Assembly (NCBI GenBank): GCA_003427395.1
Contig: BFEA01000467.1
Location: 516,544-569,348, forward strand
Source of the DNA: Chara braunii
Lineage: Eukaryota > Streptophyta > Charophyceae > Charales > Characeae
Reading direction: 5' to 3'
Length of the DNA: 52,805 nt
The number at the start of each line of letters is the position of its first letter. The stretch's first letter is position 1. The translations under genes were made by a program, and so were the position numbers. Under the pieces are notes generated by a model. It did no database searches and was not told where the DNA came from. It worked only from the letters and a program-made list of their open reading frames with translations. Positions 19,871-31,101 of the stretch are shown here, piece after piece.

Positions 19871-22576
19871 GACAGGTGGCGATTCTGGCAATCCACCCTG
19901 AATAGGGGAGATTATGCCAGGGTTTACCTTTGCTTTGGGCACGACTTATAGGTAAATTCAGGCTTAGTTAGATAAGGTGATTCGAGTGGGGTCGTGATAT
20001 GGGGATTATTTTCCATGGACTTATAGGGTTAGCCTGGGATTGACCTGTCTTGTGTTACAGGCCATCTTGATCGTTCGATTCAAGATCAAGACTAGATTCA
20101 ACTTGATCCTTTGAGGATCGTCTTCTGTTATCACTGATAACAGGTCGGTTGCCGATTCGTCGGTCTTCGACTCAATTTCAACTCATTTTCCCATACTCAA
20201 CCTAAAAGGCTTTAGCCCTGGTGGTTTTTACTGTTTGTTAAGAGGTTCACCCGGACTTTTATTGAATGACCATTTGACAAAGGTACTGAGTATTTAGTTG
20301 AGGTTGGTTGGGACGGCGGTTGGGGCTTGCATGGCTAAAGCAAAGGGGTATGAGCATAGAGAATGGTTGGGGTTGACTCCGTGTAGTGTGTGGTTTATCG
20401 TTTGATTCTTGGTGTGGTTGCAGGTATGTCCTGTGGCTCGGATTTTGGATTTGGACTGCCTGCGATTCCATAATACATATATATGGTTGTGAGGAGTCCC
20501 ACTGTGCCTGTGAGAAGTGATCGTCATAACTCTATCCCCTTCTGCATGTATGCTTGGGTATATGTACGATGAGTGTTCGGGAGGCCAAAAGAGTCATGTC
20601 ACAGCCGCGTGAGAGTTGAGATTGAGGGACAGGGAAGACCCTCCCTTCTGCCTATTTGCATCTTGGGGCTTTCCTAGTCGGACGTTGGTCCTGGGCCGGG
20701 ATTCGAGGTCCTTGTCCAGGACATCCCAAGCCCTAGGCCCTGAAGAGGAGGAGCCTCCCCTTGCATAGAGCCTATTTATTTTGGCCGGCAGGACACTGCA
20801 CCTGAAAGGCGGGAACGTCGCCAGGGCCGAACGGCGTGTCCTTCAGCCGTTCAATATCGTGAGGGGTAACCCCTCGTGATGGGTTCCTTCAGCCATACAA
20901 TATCGCGAGGCCTAAGCCGCGGTTACCACATATGATTGGCATTAGTGGTTGGCATAGGGTTGGCCTGTGGCCGCGCAATTTTATATCAGAGCCCTGCGCG
21001 CGACGCCTCGCCGCCTCGGCGTCTAAAAGTTATGGGACTGTCGGGCTTGCGCGTAGGCGTGGCGCCTGGGATTATTATAGGTCGCCGGCACCGCCCATAG
21101 AGGGGAAGTGTATCCCAGGGCCATGAGTTTTTGTTTTAAGGGCCAGGAGACCTTTGCCCTATCCCCCCTTCTTGGGTTCGTGCGAGTTTTGTTGCTTCTT
21201 AGAAATTTTTATGGTTGGACGTTGTAGTCCGTGGCAGCCGTTAAAGCTAAACCCCTTGACTGTCGCCCAGGCCCCGGGGAGGACTCACCCCTAGGGCCGC
21301 GAGAGACGACTACCACCACAGGCATGGGCCTGTGTACCACCCACTCTGCATAAGGGTGCAGAAGAGGGTGTGTGGTCCTCAACCGCGCATGGAGGTTGTC
21401 CAGCGTCGAGAGATTAACCCTCAAGGCGCGTGTCAGCCGACACTTGAGTGTTGAATGCGACCCTCGAGATTAACGAGGACCGCATGAGTAGGGGTACTAC
21501 ATTGTACGCCATCATTGCGACTGCTTGCGTACATTTGCATTGCTAGTCGATATGAGTAGGTCCTGCGCCCGCGCGGTTTTATACTAAGTCTCACGTGCGA
21601 CGCCTATGCAAACTCCGCATCGTAAAGTTATGGGAAGGCTACCGAGGGGCTAGGAGCGTTGTCGGGTTGTTTGTGTTGTGTCGTGTTGGATGGTTGTGTG
21701 TGTGTTTTATTTTTGTGTTCATAAAGTGGTGTGCCCGTGGTGTGTGGGATGCGTCCTACTCGACCGACGACGAGCCGCGCTCGGGACTTCAGCCCCCCGA
21801 GATATCGGTTCGCGTGCGGGTCCGATAGGCGTATTACCGCGCGTACCCCCTGAGCTACAGCGAACGAGAAACGCCCTTGGCTGGTCCACCTCTGCGATTG
21901 CAACTGATAAGCTTTCGTATTGTGGACTGGTAGCTCGGTAGGGATACGCCCACCAAAGGGAGGTGACAGCTCCCGTAAGGTGGAGGTAAGTTGTGCCTCG
22001 TGTAGGCCCTATCCTGTCATAGGGACTCGCGAGAGGTATGGCTGGCGCACTCGGCCGGAGCGGCCTAAGGAAGCTCCATTTGTATGCTCGCAACGAGGTT
22101 GGTCCAACTCCTGCGTGACGCAGCCGAGAGGGTCCCGCGCTCCCGCGTGCGGTGCCGGACCGATGCGCTCGACAGGTGGCGCAGTTGCCAGGGATAATGG
22201 AAGCCTACCGTTGTCCCTGGTGAAACGACATCCGGGTATGGGAGTAAGCGAGAAACTAGGCATATGAGTGAATAAGAGAAGGACTATGAGATGTATGTAA
22301 GGTGATCTATATGACTATGGGTTGGATGATTGATTGATTGGCGGCTTGGTTGATAGTTTGAATGAAGTAAGTGTGTGAGGAAGTCCTATGGTGAGGGTAA
22401 GCGTTATCTAGGTAAGCCCAAAGGGGACGGGAGAAGGAATGCCTGTCCGGTCTAGAGTGTGGGGTGTCTAAGGTGGTCAACTCGATAGGGTCATGAAAGG
22501 TTGAGTCGCTGAGTGGGGTCCTCTGTCCCATCGTCTCTTATAACAGGGAGATTGAAGTGGAAGGCGGTTGGCCAAA
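19871..22576. other. Noncoding leader upstream of element 2 gag
   Basis: No convincing gene. Within it, 20973-21046 and 21571-21640 are diverged copies of one segment (GCG...TTTTATA, a GCGACGCC block, AAAGTTATGGGA). The first copy contains TATCAGAGC (20984-20992), which matches nine bases of the tRNA-iMet PBS. No LTR pair for the gag-pol element was found at its edges. Confidence 0.45.
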
Positions 22577-23158
22577 ATGCCGGTGGAGATGGCGGACGGT
22601 GGGAGGAAGCTTGTGACTCTCGATGACCTCATCGATGCTCTGGACAAGTGTGAGAGGGCGCCGAGCAACGTCCCAAAGGTCGAGACTTTCTACTTCAAAG
22701 GGGATCGAGTATCTGATTGGTTGGATCTGACGGAGCAGGCGCTGGTGGGACTGTCAGATGAGGTCAAGCTCCAGCGGGTTCTGAGGTATGTCCTACACAG
22801 TCACCATCGGGAAGTAACTAAGGTTGTGGATGCCGCAGGTGGCAGTTGGGCAAAGTTTGAAGACCTAATGCGAAGGAAGTATAGGCTGGGGGACGGCCTG
22901 TTGACCATGGCCGACTTGGAGGTCATGAACAAGGAAGACTTTTCTACCATTGGGGCGTTTGTGCACGAGTTCAAGAAAAGGGAGAGAAAAGTGCACGGGA
23001 TTTCTGAGGAGGCGCAGTGCGCCACATTTTTGGGACTGCTCACAGGCTCGGAGGTCACAGAGCTGACGAAGTATGGGGAAGGAAGCAGGAGGCTCACCTG
23101 GGCAACCATTGACAAGGGAGTAGAAGAAGGGAGCCTGGACCAGGTGGAATGGCACTAA
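22577..23158 (+). CDS. gag: Gag-like N-terminal protein of element 2
   Basis: 193 codons from ATG 22577 (MPVEMADGG) to TAA 23156-23158. Contains a capsid-like helical domain: VETFYFKGDRVSDWLDLTEQ, LRYVLHSHHREVTKVV, WAKFEDLMRRKYRLGDG, FSTIGAFVHEFKKRERKV, a typical Gag core where residues 35-170 correspond to the retrotransposon Gag family. The frame continues directly after the stop into the next segment. The TAA lies in a TGG-CAC-TAA-ATG context, so a CAA-to-TAA change splitting one longer protein is likely. Two further ATGs are near, but 22577 opens the conserved block. Confidence 0.8.
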   Translation: MPVEMADGGRKLVTLDDLIDALDKCERAPSNVPKVETFYFKGDRVSDWLDLTEQALVGLSDEVKLQRVLRYVLHSHHREVTKVVDAAGGSWAKFEDLMRRKYRLGDGLLTMADLEVMNKEDFSTIGAFVHEFKKRERKVHGISEEAQCATFLGLLTGSEVTELTKYGEGSRRLTWATIDKGVEEGSLDQVEWH

Positions 23159-25813
23159 ATGAGGCTGCAAAGACGCAAGAGGAAGGAGAGGGATGCTACT
23201 GCATCTGGGACCCCAGGGGTGAAGAGAATAGTCACGGACATATTGGCGGCACTGGGGTATGATAGCGAAGCAGAACTACAGAAAAGAGTGGTGGCAGTGG
23301 CCCAAGGCCGGGCGTCAGGGGTAGGAGATGAGGAGGCAGGGCGCGAAGACTACGGCGGAGGGGAGACGGGCTCCCAAACCCTGACTAAGGCCCAGAGGAA
23401 GCAGCGTAATTTGCTACTGGGGGGACAGGGATCAGGGAAAGGGCAGGCTCCCCAAGCCCTTGCCGCACCATCATCTGTCGTCGCGGCCGCCCCGGCGCCC
23501 GCGCCAGCCGGATCATCGCACATGGGGCCGCCGCCATCTTGTGGACACTGGGTGCCGCATTGCCAATCCACGCCCTGGCCCANTTGTAACCACTGCGTCT
23601 CGTGTGGAGGGAGTCAGGCCCACGTGGGGCACATGGTCCCCTATCCAGGCCCATCCGCAAGTATGGGCCCCCCGAGCTACCCGCCGGCTCAAAGCCAGCC
23701 CGTGGCTCAACCGCCACCCTCTCAGCAGGCCTCGCAAGCTAGTGTGGCCGGGGAAGGAGGCCAAGGACAAGACGGGCAGGGCAATGGGGGCCGGGGCCAA
23801 GGAGGTAGAGGAGGGGGCGGCCGGGGGCGGGGAGGGAACGGTGGAGGCCGTGGAGAAGGCTGGAATGGTCAAGGGGGTCAGAACCAAGGTGGCCAAGGCA
23901 GCCAGGGAGGGGGCCAAGGGTACGGGAGGCCCCGCTTCGGCTGGCAGAGCGCAACTTGTTGGCATTGTGGCGAGGTGGGCCACACCGTACGATTCTACCA
24001 ACAGTGGCGGGACGACGAAAAGGCAGGATTAATCTCCACCTGTATGGACGGGGATATATACGACCGGTGGGGAACCCACATTGACCCCAAGACCCCGGGA
24101 GGAATCAGGCAGGAAGCCCTCAGGCGGGCAGCGGCCGGACCTCCAGCAGCCCCGGCAATGTTCAGGATATGGCAGGAAAGGCAAGACCCCGGCGTAAGGG
24201 TCGAGGAGATTGTGGATGAAAATGAGGAAGTGACTCAGCGGCTGAAGGCGGGAACTATAAAGGAGGAGCCCATAGTTGTTGAGTCCGATGAAGAGGCGCA
24301 GGAAGTGGTGAGAGAATCAGCCTCGGCCATCCTGGAGAGGATGGAGGACCTGCTTGCAAAGGTCGGCAGGTACCAGGAACGGCTAAGGGCAATGTGTGAA
24401 AAGGCCCGAGAATGGGAAATGAGCCTTCCTGAGGTGATGCTCTATGGGTCTGGTCCGGAGTCGTCGTCAAGACCGCAAGGATGTCCAAGCGTGGCGACGG
24501 CCGGGGCAGGTCCTAGGTCAGGGATGACCTTCAGACCCCCTACGTCGCATGGATCGGTACCACAGGCCGCGCAGACTAGGGGCCAAAGTAAGGCTACCAC
24601 CAGTCAAGGGCCCAGTCAGGCACCCTGTCGGGCGCCCCCTCGAAAGGACCCTGAGCCCGAACGAAGAAAGGAAGTGGTAGAAGTTCAAGAAGAGGAAGAT
24701 GAGGGTGATGACGGAGAGGACGAGAGGCTCTGGCAGGAGGAGGACCGGAGGGCGGAACAGAGAGCCAAGAAGAGAGGGGCTCAGGGAGGGGTGGAGCCNA
24801 GTCTGCATGATGGCGTGCCAAAAAGGAAGAAGTACGCAGTCCGACTGGAGGAAGGCTTTGACGTGGAGCGAATGGTGGATAAGCTTCTGGAGGTCCATAA
24901 CGATCTGATGAACTTAAAGGACATTTTGGCCTCAGCACCAAGGCTCCGGGGCGAGCTGAAAAAGCGGCTCTCGCGAAGGTTAGTGCCCAATGTCCACCTG
25001 AGCTCAATTCTGCCCAGGGAGATAGAGTGGACAGAGGTGGGCACTAGGATGGATTGGAAATGTGTAGCGTGTGGGTTGGTGGACTTGAAGGTGAGGGACC
25101 AGCCGAGCATTGCAATAGTGGACACGGGCGCGGAAATGAATATCATCCGGGAGTGGGACGCGACGATGTTAGGGTTCGAAGTTGACCATTCGGACCATGG
25201 TGTGCTGTACGGCGCCAACTGCAAGGCCATTTTNTGCGGCACAGTGTCTAATGTGATGGTGGAGATTGGGAGAGTAAGGGCGCGAACGTGCTTCTTCGTC
25301 ATGCCCGACGTCGACCACCCTATTCTTCTGGGGAGGTCGTTCCTCTGCCGAACGGAGACCTTGGTCTTCAACAGGCATGAGGGAACGATGATCCTGACTC
25401 TACCTGATTCAGCCTGTGGAAACTACGAAATCGTCAAGTGCCGGAACACAAGGCCCAAAAGTAGGAAGAACAGACTCAACCTCGGCTCCTTTACCTTCGA
25501 GGAGTCTGAGTACGCGCGACGGAGACTCCGGAAGGAGCAAGAGGAGGAAGGAGCAGGCGAGGTATTATCCCTGAGCCTTAATGATGTGAATAAGGCAATG
25601 GAGGTGGTGGCGACGCATAATATGGCGGACCCTGAGGCTTTCAAGGCATTGAGGGAGCAGGTCCTGGAAAGCCCTCAGGTGGGAGAAGTGGAGCTGATCT
25701 ATCGGCTTCCCGGGAGGAAAGGAGACCCTGCGATGGCCCAGGCCCGAACGACGAGTCGGCCTTTTTTAGGGGAGGGCTTAAGCAGAGTTCCTGAAGGCGG
25801 TACAAGACCATAG
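23159..25813 (+). pseudogene. Gag C-terminus, knuckle and protease of element 2
   Basis: Same frame as the upstream gag. Order: basic start, Pro/Ala-rich stretch, Gly-rich RGG-like region (~23750-23930), a knuckle CWHCGEVGHTVRFY in which the fourth ligand is Tyr (TAC 23996-23998) instead of Cys, an acidic segment, a Glu-rich coiled-coil-like stretch, and an aspartic protease with IVDTGAEMNII (Asp 25121) and HPILLGRSFL. The frame ends at TAG 25811-25813. A frameshift somewhere in 25700-25836 separates it from the RT frame. Ambiguous bases occur at ~23583, 24799 and 25234. Confidence 0.78.
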
Positions 25814-25815
25814 AC

Positions 25816-27792
25816 AAGAAGTGTCGCCCGGTCCCCGTGCTTGTCACGGAGGATGAGGAAGCCTACTATGAGCGGGAGCGAGGGCTGATAAGGCGTATGC
25901 GGGAGCGCGCGCAGGCAGGACCATGCTGCATCAATAATGAGAATGAGGAAGGGTTGATAATTGGCGAGCCTGACTTCCTGTCGCCCCAGGAGAGGACCTT
26001 GATGGTGGAGACCATGAGGAGGAGGCATTGCGCGTATGCGTTTAATGATGACGAGCGTGGAAGGTTGGACGTGGATAAGATCCCGATGATACGAATCCAT
26101 ACCGTCCCACACGAGCCGTGGAACCTGAGGGGCACGNGGTACCCGAATCCGGATGAGGAGAAGAAGGTGGTGGATTACTTGGATGGGAAGATGAGGACGT
26201 ATGTAGCGGATTACTCCAGTGGACCGTATGCTTCCCCTTGGTTTTGTTTTACCAAGCCGAACGGAACGCTGCGGTGGGTGCAGGATCTGCAACGACTGAA
26301 TGCAGTGACGGTGCGGGACGCGGGAGGATTGCCGAACGCGGACGCCCTTTCAGAATCATGCACAGGAAGGCNTATAATCTCACTTATAGACCTTTACTCT
26401 GGGTATGACCAGTTTCCTGTGTACCTACCGGATAGGCCGGTGACAGCGATGCATACGCCAAGGGGGCTGATCTACATGAACGTGGCGCCTCAGGGATGGA
26501 CTAATGCGGTGGCGATGGTGCAAAGGCACATGATTAGGGCCATGCAGATGGTTAGTCCACATATTACTCAGCCCTACATTGACAATTTGGCGGTCAAGGG
26601 TCCAAAGGAGAAGGAGGAAGATGAAGTGATGCCAGGAGTGAGGCGATTCGTCTGGAAGCACGTCCAGGATATCGATCAGGTTTTGGGTCTGCTGGAAGAA
26701 CACAACCTGACGGCGAGCGGCCCCAAATCGAAGCATTGTATGAGGGAGGCCACAATTCTGNGCTTTGTCTGCAACGAGAAAGGGCAGAGGCCAGATGTGA
26801 AGAAGACGGACAAGATCCTAGAGTGGTCAGTCCCCTTCCAGTCGATAACGGACGTGAGGGGCTTCCTTGGGACCTGCGGGTTTTGGAGGAGTTTTGTGAG
26901 GGACTTCGCCACCAAGACGGAACATTTGAGGAAGCTGGTGCGTCAAAATCAGGAGTGGGTCTGGGGTGAAGAACAGGAGAAGGCTGTGGAAGGGATGAAG
27001 AGAGAATTTAAGGAAGGAGGCTTGGTGCTGGGGGCGCCGAATTACGAAGTCACGGAGGAGAAACCATTCGGTGTCGAGACGGATGATGGGCCAACTGCCC
27101 TAGGAGGGGTCCTGATTCAGGCAGATGCGGATGGGAAGGAGAGACCGTTAATGTTTGAAAGTTGTACCCTCAATACGACTGAGAGAAATTACTCCCAGTT
27201 TAAGAAGGAGACGTTGGCGGTGCTCCATTGCCTAAGGACNTTCCGCTACTATATCTTTGGCAGGAGACTCATTTTGAGGGTGGACCCTACTGCGCTTGCG
27301 TGTTCCCTGAAAAGTTACACTCCATCTGACCCAACCATCGCGAGGTGGCTGNCCTACATTTGGATGTTTAACTTTGAGTTGGAGAGGATTCCCGGGGNNA
27401 AGAACAGGGCAGATGGGCTGAGCCGTATCAACTGGGATGGGGCGGGTCAAGAGTCAATTGAGGATACCCCACCAGTCGATGGGTTCTTGGATCAGGAGGA
27501 GGATGTCCGCCTTCATATAAATGAGTGGTCACTGAGGGTGCCCAGTTGCGTCACGCATCCTATATGGCTAGCACCAAGGGGGTACGAGCAGAAGGAGGAG
27601 TTGGTCCTCAAGCCCTTCCAGGAAGAAGATCCGTGGGGGAGTAGGGATGTTGGCTGGATGATGAGGTTNGCATTGGCAGGGACACATAGTCTAGCGGAGG
27701 AGGTAAGGACGATAGAGGAAGGCCCAACCCAGGTANAGGAGCATGAGCAACTAATGGGAGGAATGTACTTGCTCACCAACACGCTTCTGTAG
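25816..27792 (+). pseudogene. pol: Reverse transcriptase and RNase H of element 2
   Basis: RT motifs in order: HEPWNLRGT, SPWFCFTKPNGTLRWVQDLQRLN, motif A SLIDLYSGYDQF, MNVAPQGWTNAV, motif C PYIDNLAVKG (26575-26586), GFLGTCGFWRSFVRDFA. The second Asp of the usual YxDD is Asn, a single G-to-A change (AAT 26584-26586), or possibly native to this lineage. RNase H follows with VETDDGPTALGGVLIQ, FKKETLAVLH and LRVDPTALA (Asp, Glu, Asp). TAG 27790-27792 interrupts the frame (likely CAG); it reopens immediately. Six or more ambiguous bases lie in this segment. Confidence 0.85.
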
Positions 27793-29138
27793 GGGAACTT
27801 TGACCAGAGGAGCGCAGCCAGCTCCGAGGAGGGCGAGTTTCNCATTCCTGAGAGCCAGGACGACGAGTTCGAAGAGGGAGAGATTAGGGAGGCCTTCCGT
27901 GTTGAGGAGTATGATGGAATTTATCATGAATTAGGNTTACTCCTGTCNTGCGAAATGAGGGATAGGGACGCAAGTGCTAAGGCCCAGAAGATGAGGCATC
28001 TCTACGTAGTGAGAGATGGTCATTTGTTTATAAAGCGACAGGTTGGGAACCCCAAGAGGATCGTATGTGGGAGGAACAGGCAGATCGATGCCATAGCAGC
28101 CTTACACGATGGTATAGCAGGGGGGCACAGAGGGGTTAGTGCCACGTGCGCAAAGATAAGTGAGCTATACCATTGGGATGGAATGCTGACTATGGTCATC
28201 AAGTACTGCCCGTCCTGTGTACCCTGCCAACAAAGGTCAGCGCAAAGGTCGGGGGAGCCTCTGCACCCCAGACTGGAAAGGGAAGTGGGTGCAGTCGTAC
28301 ACCTGGACCTATTGTTCATGCCACTTGGGGAGGACGGAAGTAACTATATCTTCGGCGCANGGGACAACCTTACCGGATTCGTGGACGGTCGGGCTATTCG
28401 TACGAAAACTAGCCCAGTGTTAGCAAGATGCATCGAAGAGTACTACNTGCGCTATCCGTTCGTCAGAGAGTTTGTGATGGACCGGGGGTCGAAATTCACC
28501 TATAACGAGGTACGGACCTTACTTGCGGGGTATGTCGTGGTAGCAAATTATACTACTGCCGCNCACCTGTGGAGAGGGGGCATAGTAGCATCACGAATCT
28601 CATGGCCAAATGGACGGAAGGGAAGCCTAACCAGTGGCCGAAATTCCTGAGAGCAACGTTCTTCGTGGAAAATGTTGCAGTGAAAAGGACTACCAAGTAC
28701 GCGTCAGCCACACTATGGTACGGAAGGCATGCCACCTTTCCCATAGAAAGCTTCATGAAGATGTGGAGGCGTCAGGACCTGGAAGTGAACCTGTCCTTTG
28801 AAGAGCTGCTCGATATACGGGCGCGGCAGCTGGGGGCCGCTGAGGAAAGGTTACGAGAGGCCGCTGGTCAGGTGGAGAGGAGTCGTATGGAGGACAAGAT
28901 GAGATGGGACCNGATGGCCCGAATAAGGAAGGATCCGCTGAAGGTCGGAGATGTGGTGCTTCTTGAATCCTTGTTGGAAAAGCAATGGTCTAGGAAGCNC
29001 GACAAACGGTGGCTGGGGCCCTATAGGATCGTGCGGTGTGGCGAGTTTGGGGCCTACCAAATCGAAGAGTTGGATGGTGCGGGGTGGAAGGACTGGGTGT
29101 CAGGGATAAGGCTGAAGAAGTTCGTGGCCAGGGAATAG
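27793..29138 (+). pseudogene. pol: Integrase of element 2, with internal deletion
   Basis: In frame after the TAG at 27790, with an acidic linker, then an intact HHCC zinc domain (HDGIAGGHRGV...YCPSCVPCQQ). The core has HLDLLFMP and VMDRGSKF (first two Asp). Near 28560 a short deletion joins the NYTTA motif to an out-of-frame VERGHSS, which carries the catalytic Glu, so the frame moves by one. The rest (28569-29138) is open, with KVGDVVLLE and a GPY/F module (WLGPYRIVR) near the end, a feature of many Ty3/gypsy integrases. Ends at TAG 29136-29138. No chromodomain is seen. Confidence 0.82.
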
Positions 29139-29342
29139 GTAAGGGGTCATGAGACCTCGTTAGGAATAGACTTTTGCCTCNGCTTTACCCAGGTCAGGCG
29201 CCTAGATAGGTGGATGATTGGGGTGGATGGGTGTGAAGAGTATGTGGGATTTCCCNAGGCCAATGCCCCAGTTGCTGACCCTGNTGTGTGCCTGTTTGTG
29301 GTCTCTCGCTTGTTGTGCAGGTCTGACTTTTCGAAGGCAGTC

Positions 29343-30067
29343 ATGCAGAGGGGCGGNAGGGACACACGGCCACGCCAGGGGCCCCAGAGGATGGAGGGAA
29401 GNGGCGAGCAGCATGAGCCGCCTAGGAGGGAGCCTACGCCCGAGTTCGATGACGACAACATTGAGCTCTTCTTGGACGTATATCGGGACCATGCGGCACA
29501 GAGAGGGTGGTTATTGGCAGAGAGGATTCACCAATTGAGGGGTATAGGGCGGTTCGAGGAGCCTGTCGCTCAGATACGCGAGGAGGCCCTGACTTGGCCA
29601 GATGTGGAGGCCGGGATGNAGAGGTTGAGAGCTTCCCCTAGGGGGCGTGATGACATGCCCATTCGATTGGAGGAGGGAAACGCAGATGAGTTCATCCCCG
29701 CATATGAGCACTACATGTTGAGTCTGGGGGTTGCGCAGGGGGATGCAGGTCCTACTTATCTGGACGAGGTAGGCAGAGAAGCAGGCGGTCAAGCAGATTC
29801 AGGAGAGGGCTCAAGACTGGGAGGACTGTCAGGCCCAGCTTAGGAGGGCGTTCGGACGGCCACAGCACGAGAGGCACGGGCCCAGGGTTGAGAGGCGACG
29901 GCGAAGAAAAAGGCCAAGGGAACCGGCACCGAGAGAGGCGGGGCTGGCCAGAGAGGGAAGGGGAGCCCCGGCCCAGCGGGAGGATGAGCCCGTAGGGCCT
30001 GCATTGGCAAGGGAGTCGTTCCCTGCTTGTGGCCTCCGAGAGGTTGAGTTTCGGTGGATTACGAGCT
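29343..30067 (+). pseudogene. Second gag-like ORF of element 2, N-terminal part
   Basis: ATG 29343 (MQRG) opens a basic N-terminus, then a helical block: ELFLDVYRDHAAQRGWLLAE, FEEPVAQIREEALTWPDVE, EGNADEFIPAYEHYMLSLG, which resembles capsid folds of Gag proteins. The frame shifts by one near 29745-29775, with a TAG just after, and continues with QIQERAQDWEDCQAQLRRAFG and a strongly basic RRRRRKRPREP stretch, ending at TAG 30068-30070. The frame also extends upstream of 29343 to an ATG at 29214. I recall similar proteins from Chara but cannot verify that here. It sits where an env gene would be. Confidence 0.65.
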
Positions 30068-30070
30068 AGG

Positions 30071-31101
30071 AGTTGAGGTCGCCCTCGCCATTGCCATCAA
30101 TGCAGGAGCTGGACATACCAACAGAGACGCCATTCCGAAGCTTAGCGATGCATCTCAATGTATCCCAATGGGAGGCCTCACGCCTGGGAGAGGGCTCAGT
30201 TGAGCCGGCGTGCTACGTGCCATTGGAGGAGCCCCTCGACCTTGAGATGGAGACAGACATGCGAGACCGAGAGGAGCCGCAGGATCCTGAGATGGCAACC
30301 GAGCGGCCGGATCTGGTACGACCTCAGGGCAGAGAGGTGATCACGGTTGGGGATGATACCCCTCCATGCTCCCCAGCTCCAAAGCCAGCACACCGTTTAT
30401 GGCCAGAGGGGATTCCTGAGCCAGGCAGTGAGGAGATCCCGGGGTCTCCCCCGGAGGCCACCGCTATACCTGAGCAGGAGGCAGAGGCGGAGGACCAGGG
30501 TGTGTGTGAGAGAGCGAGGATGGAGGCGCCTGGTGACTTGCCATCGGCCACGCACGCGACCAAGAGCCCAGTTATCGAGGAGCCCGTTCCAGTAGAGTTA
30601 CCGCCAGTAGTGCCATGCATGAGTGAGGGGATGGGTATTGAGGCATCAACTCCAGAGGGCGAGAGGCCGCAAGTGAGAGGAGCCCCAAGAGAGACCCAAG
30701 AAAAGAAGTCCGCTCGAGTCCGGGTCCGCCTGGATGAGATACACGCGAGACAGGCTGAGATGGAGGCGAAAGGGATAGAGCCGACACCGCCGGTTGAGCC
30801 CAAGACGAGCGAGCAGAGGATCGACGAGTTGTGGGTTAGATATGAGAACCAGAGGGATGCGGCCCGCCAGAGGTCACGAGAGGCAGGACAGGCGGGCGGG
30901 GAGACGAGNGAGTTGAGAGAGATGGGGGACTTAGGGTTCTCCGCGACCAGGCAGGCGATTGAGCGCATGGATCGGAGGGTATGTGAGACGACAGTCACAT
31001 CTTTCCAGTGGTATAATCTGCTCAGCAATGAGCTCAGGGTTAAGGAGTTGGAGGTAGAGCACCTGACTACTCAGCTTGCCGAGGAGAGGGTGAGGAGCTA
31101 G
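30071..31101 (+). pseudogene. Second gag-like ORF, central acidic and coiled-coil part
   Basis: Same frame as the preceding segment after TAG 30068. Begins with a short conserved-looking block (LDIPTETPFRSLAMHLNVSQ), then a long Pro/Glu-rich low-complexity linker. It ends in a charged helical segment (KKSARVRVRLDEIHARQAEME, ERMDRRVCETTVTSFQWYNLLSNELRVKELEVEHLTTQLAEE) expected to form a coiled coil. Stops at TAG 31099-31101, after which one more frameshift (near 31125) is needed to continue. One ambiguous base at 30909. Confidence 0.6.

Noticed and set aside
21780-21870. tRNA gene on the minus strand (TAGCTCAGGGGGTA A-box)
   Set aside because: No proper T arm or anticodon stem follows on that strand; the only GGTTCG motif is on the opposite strand.
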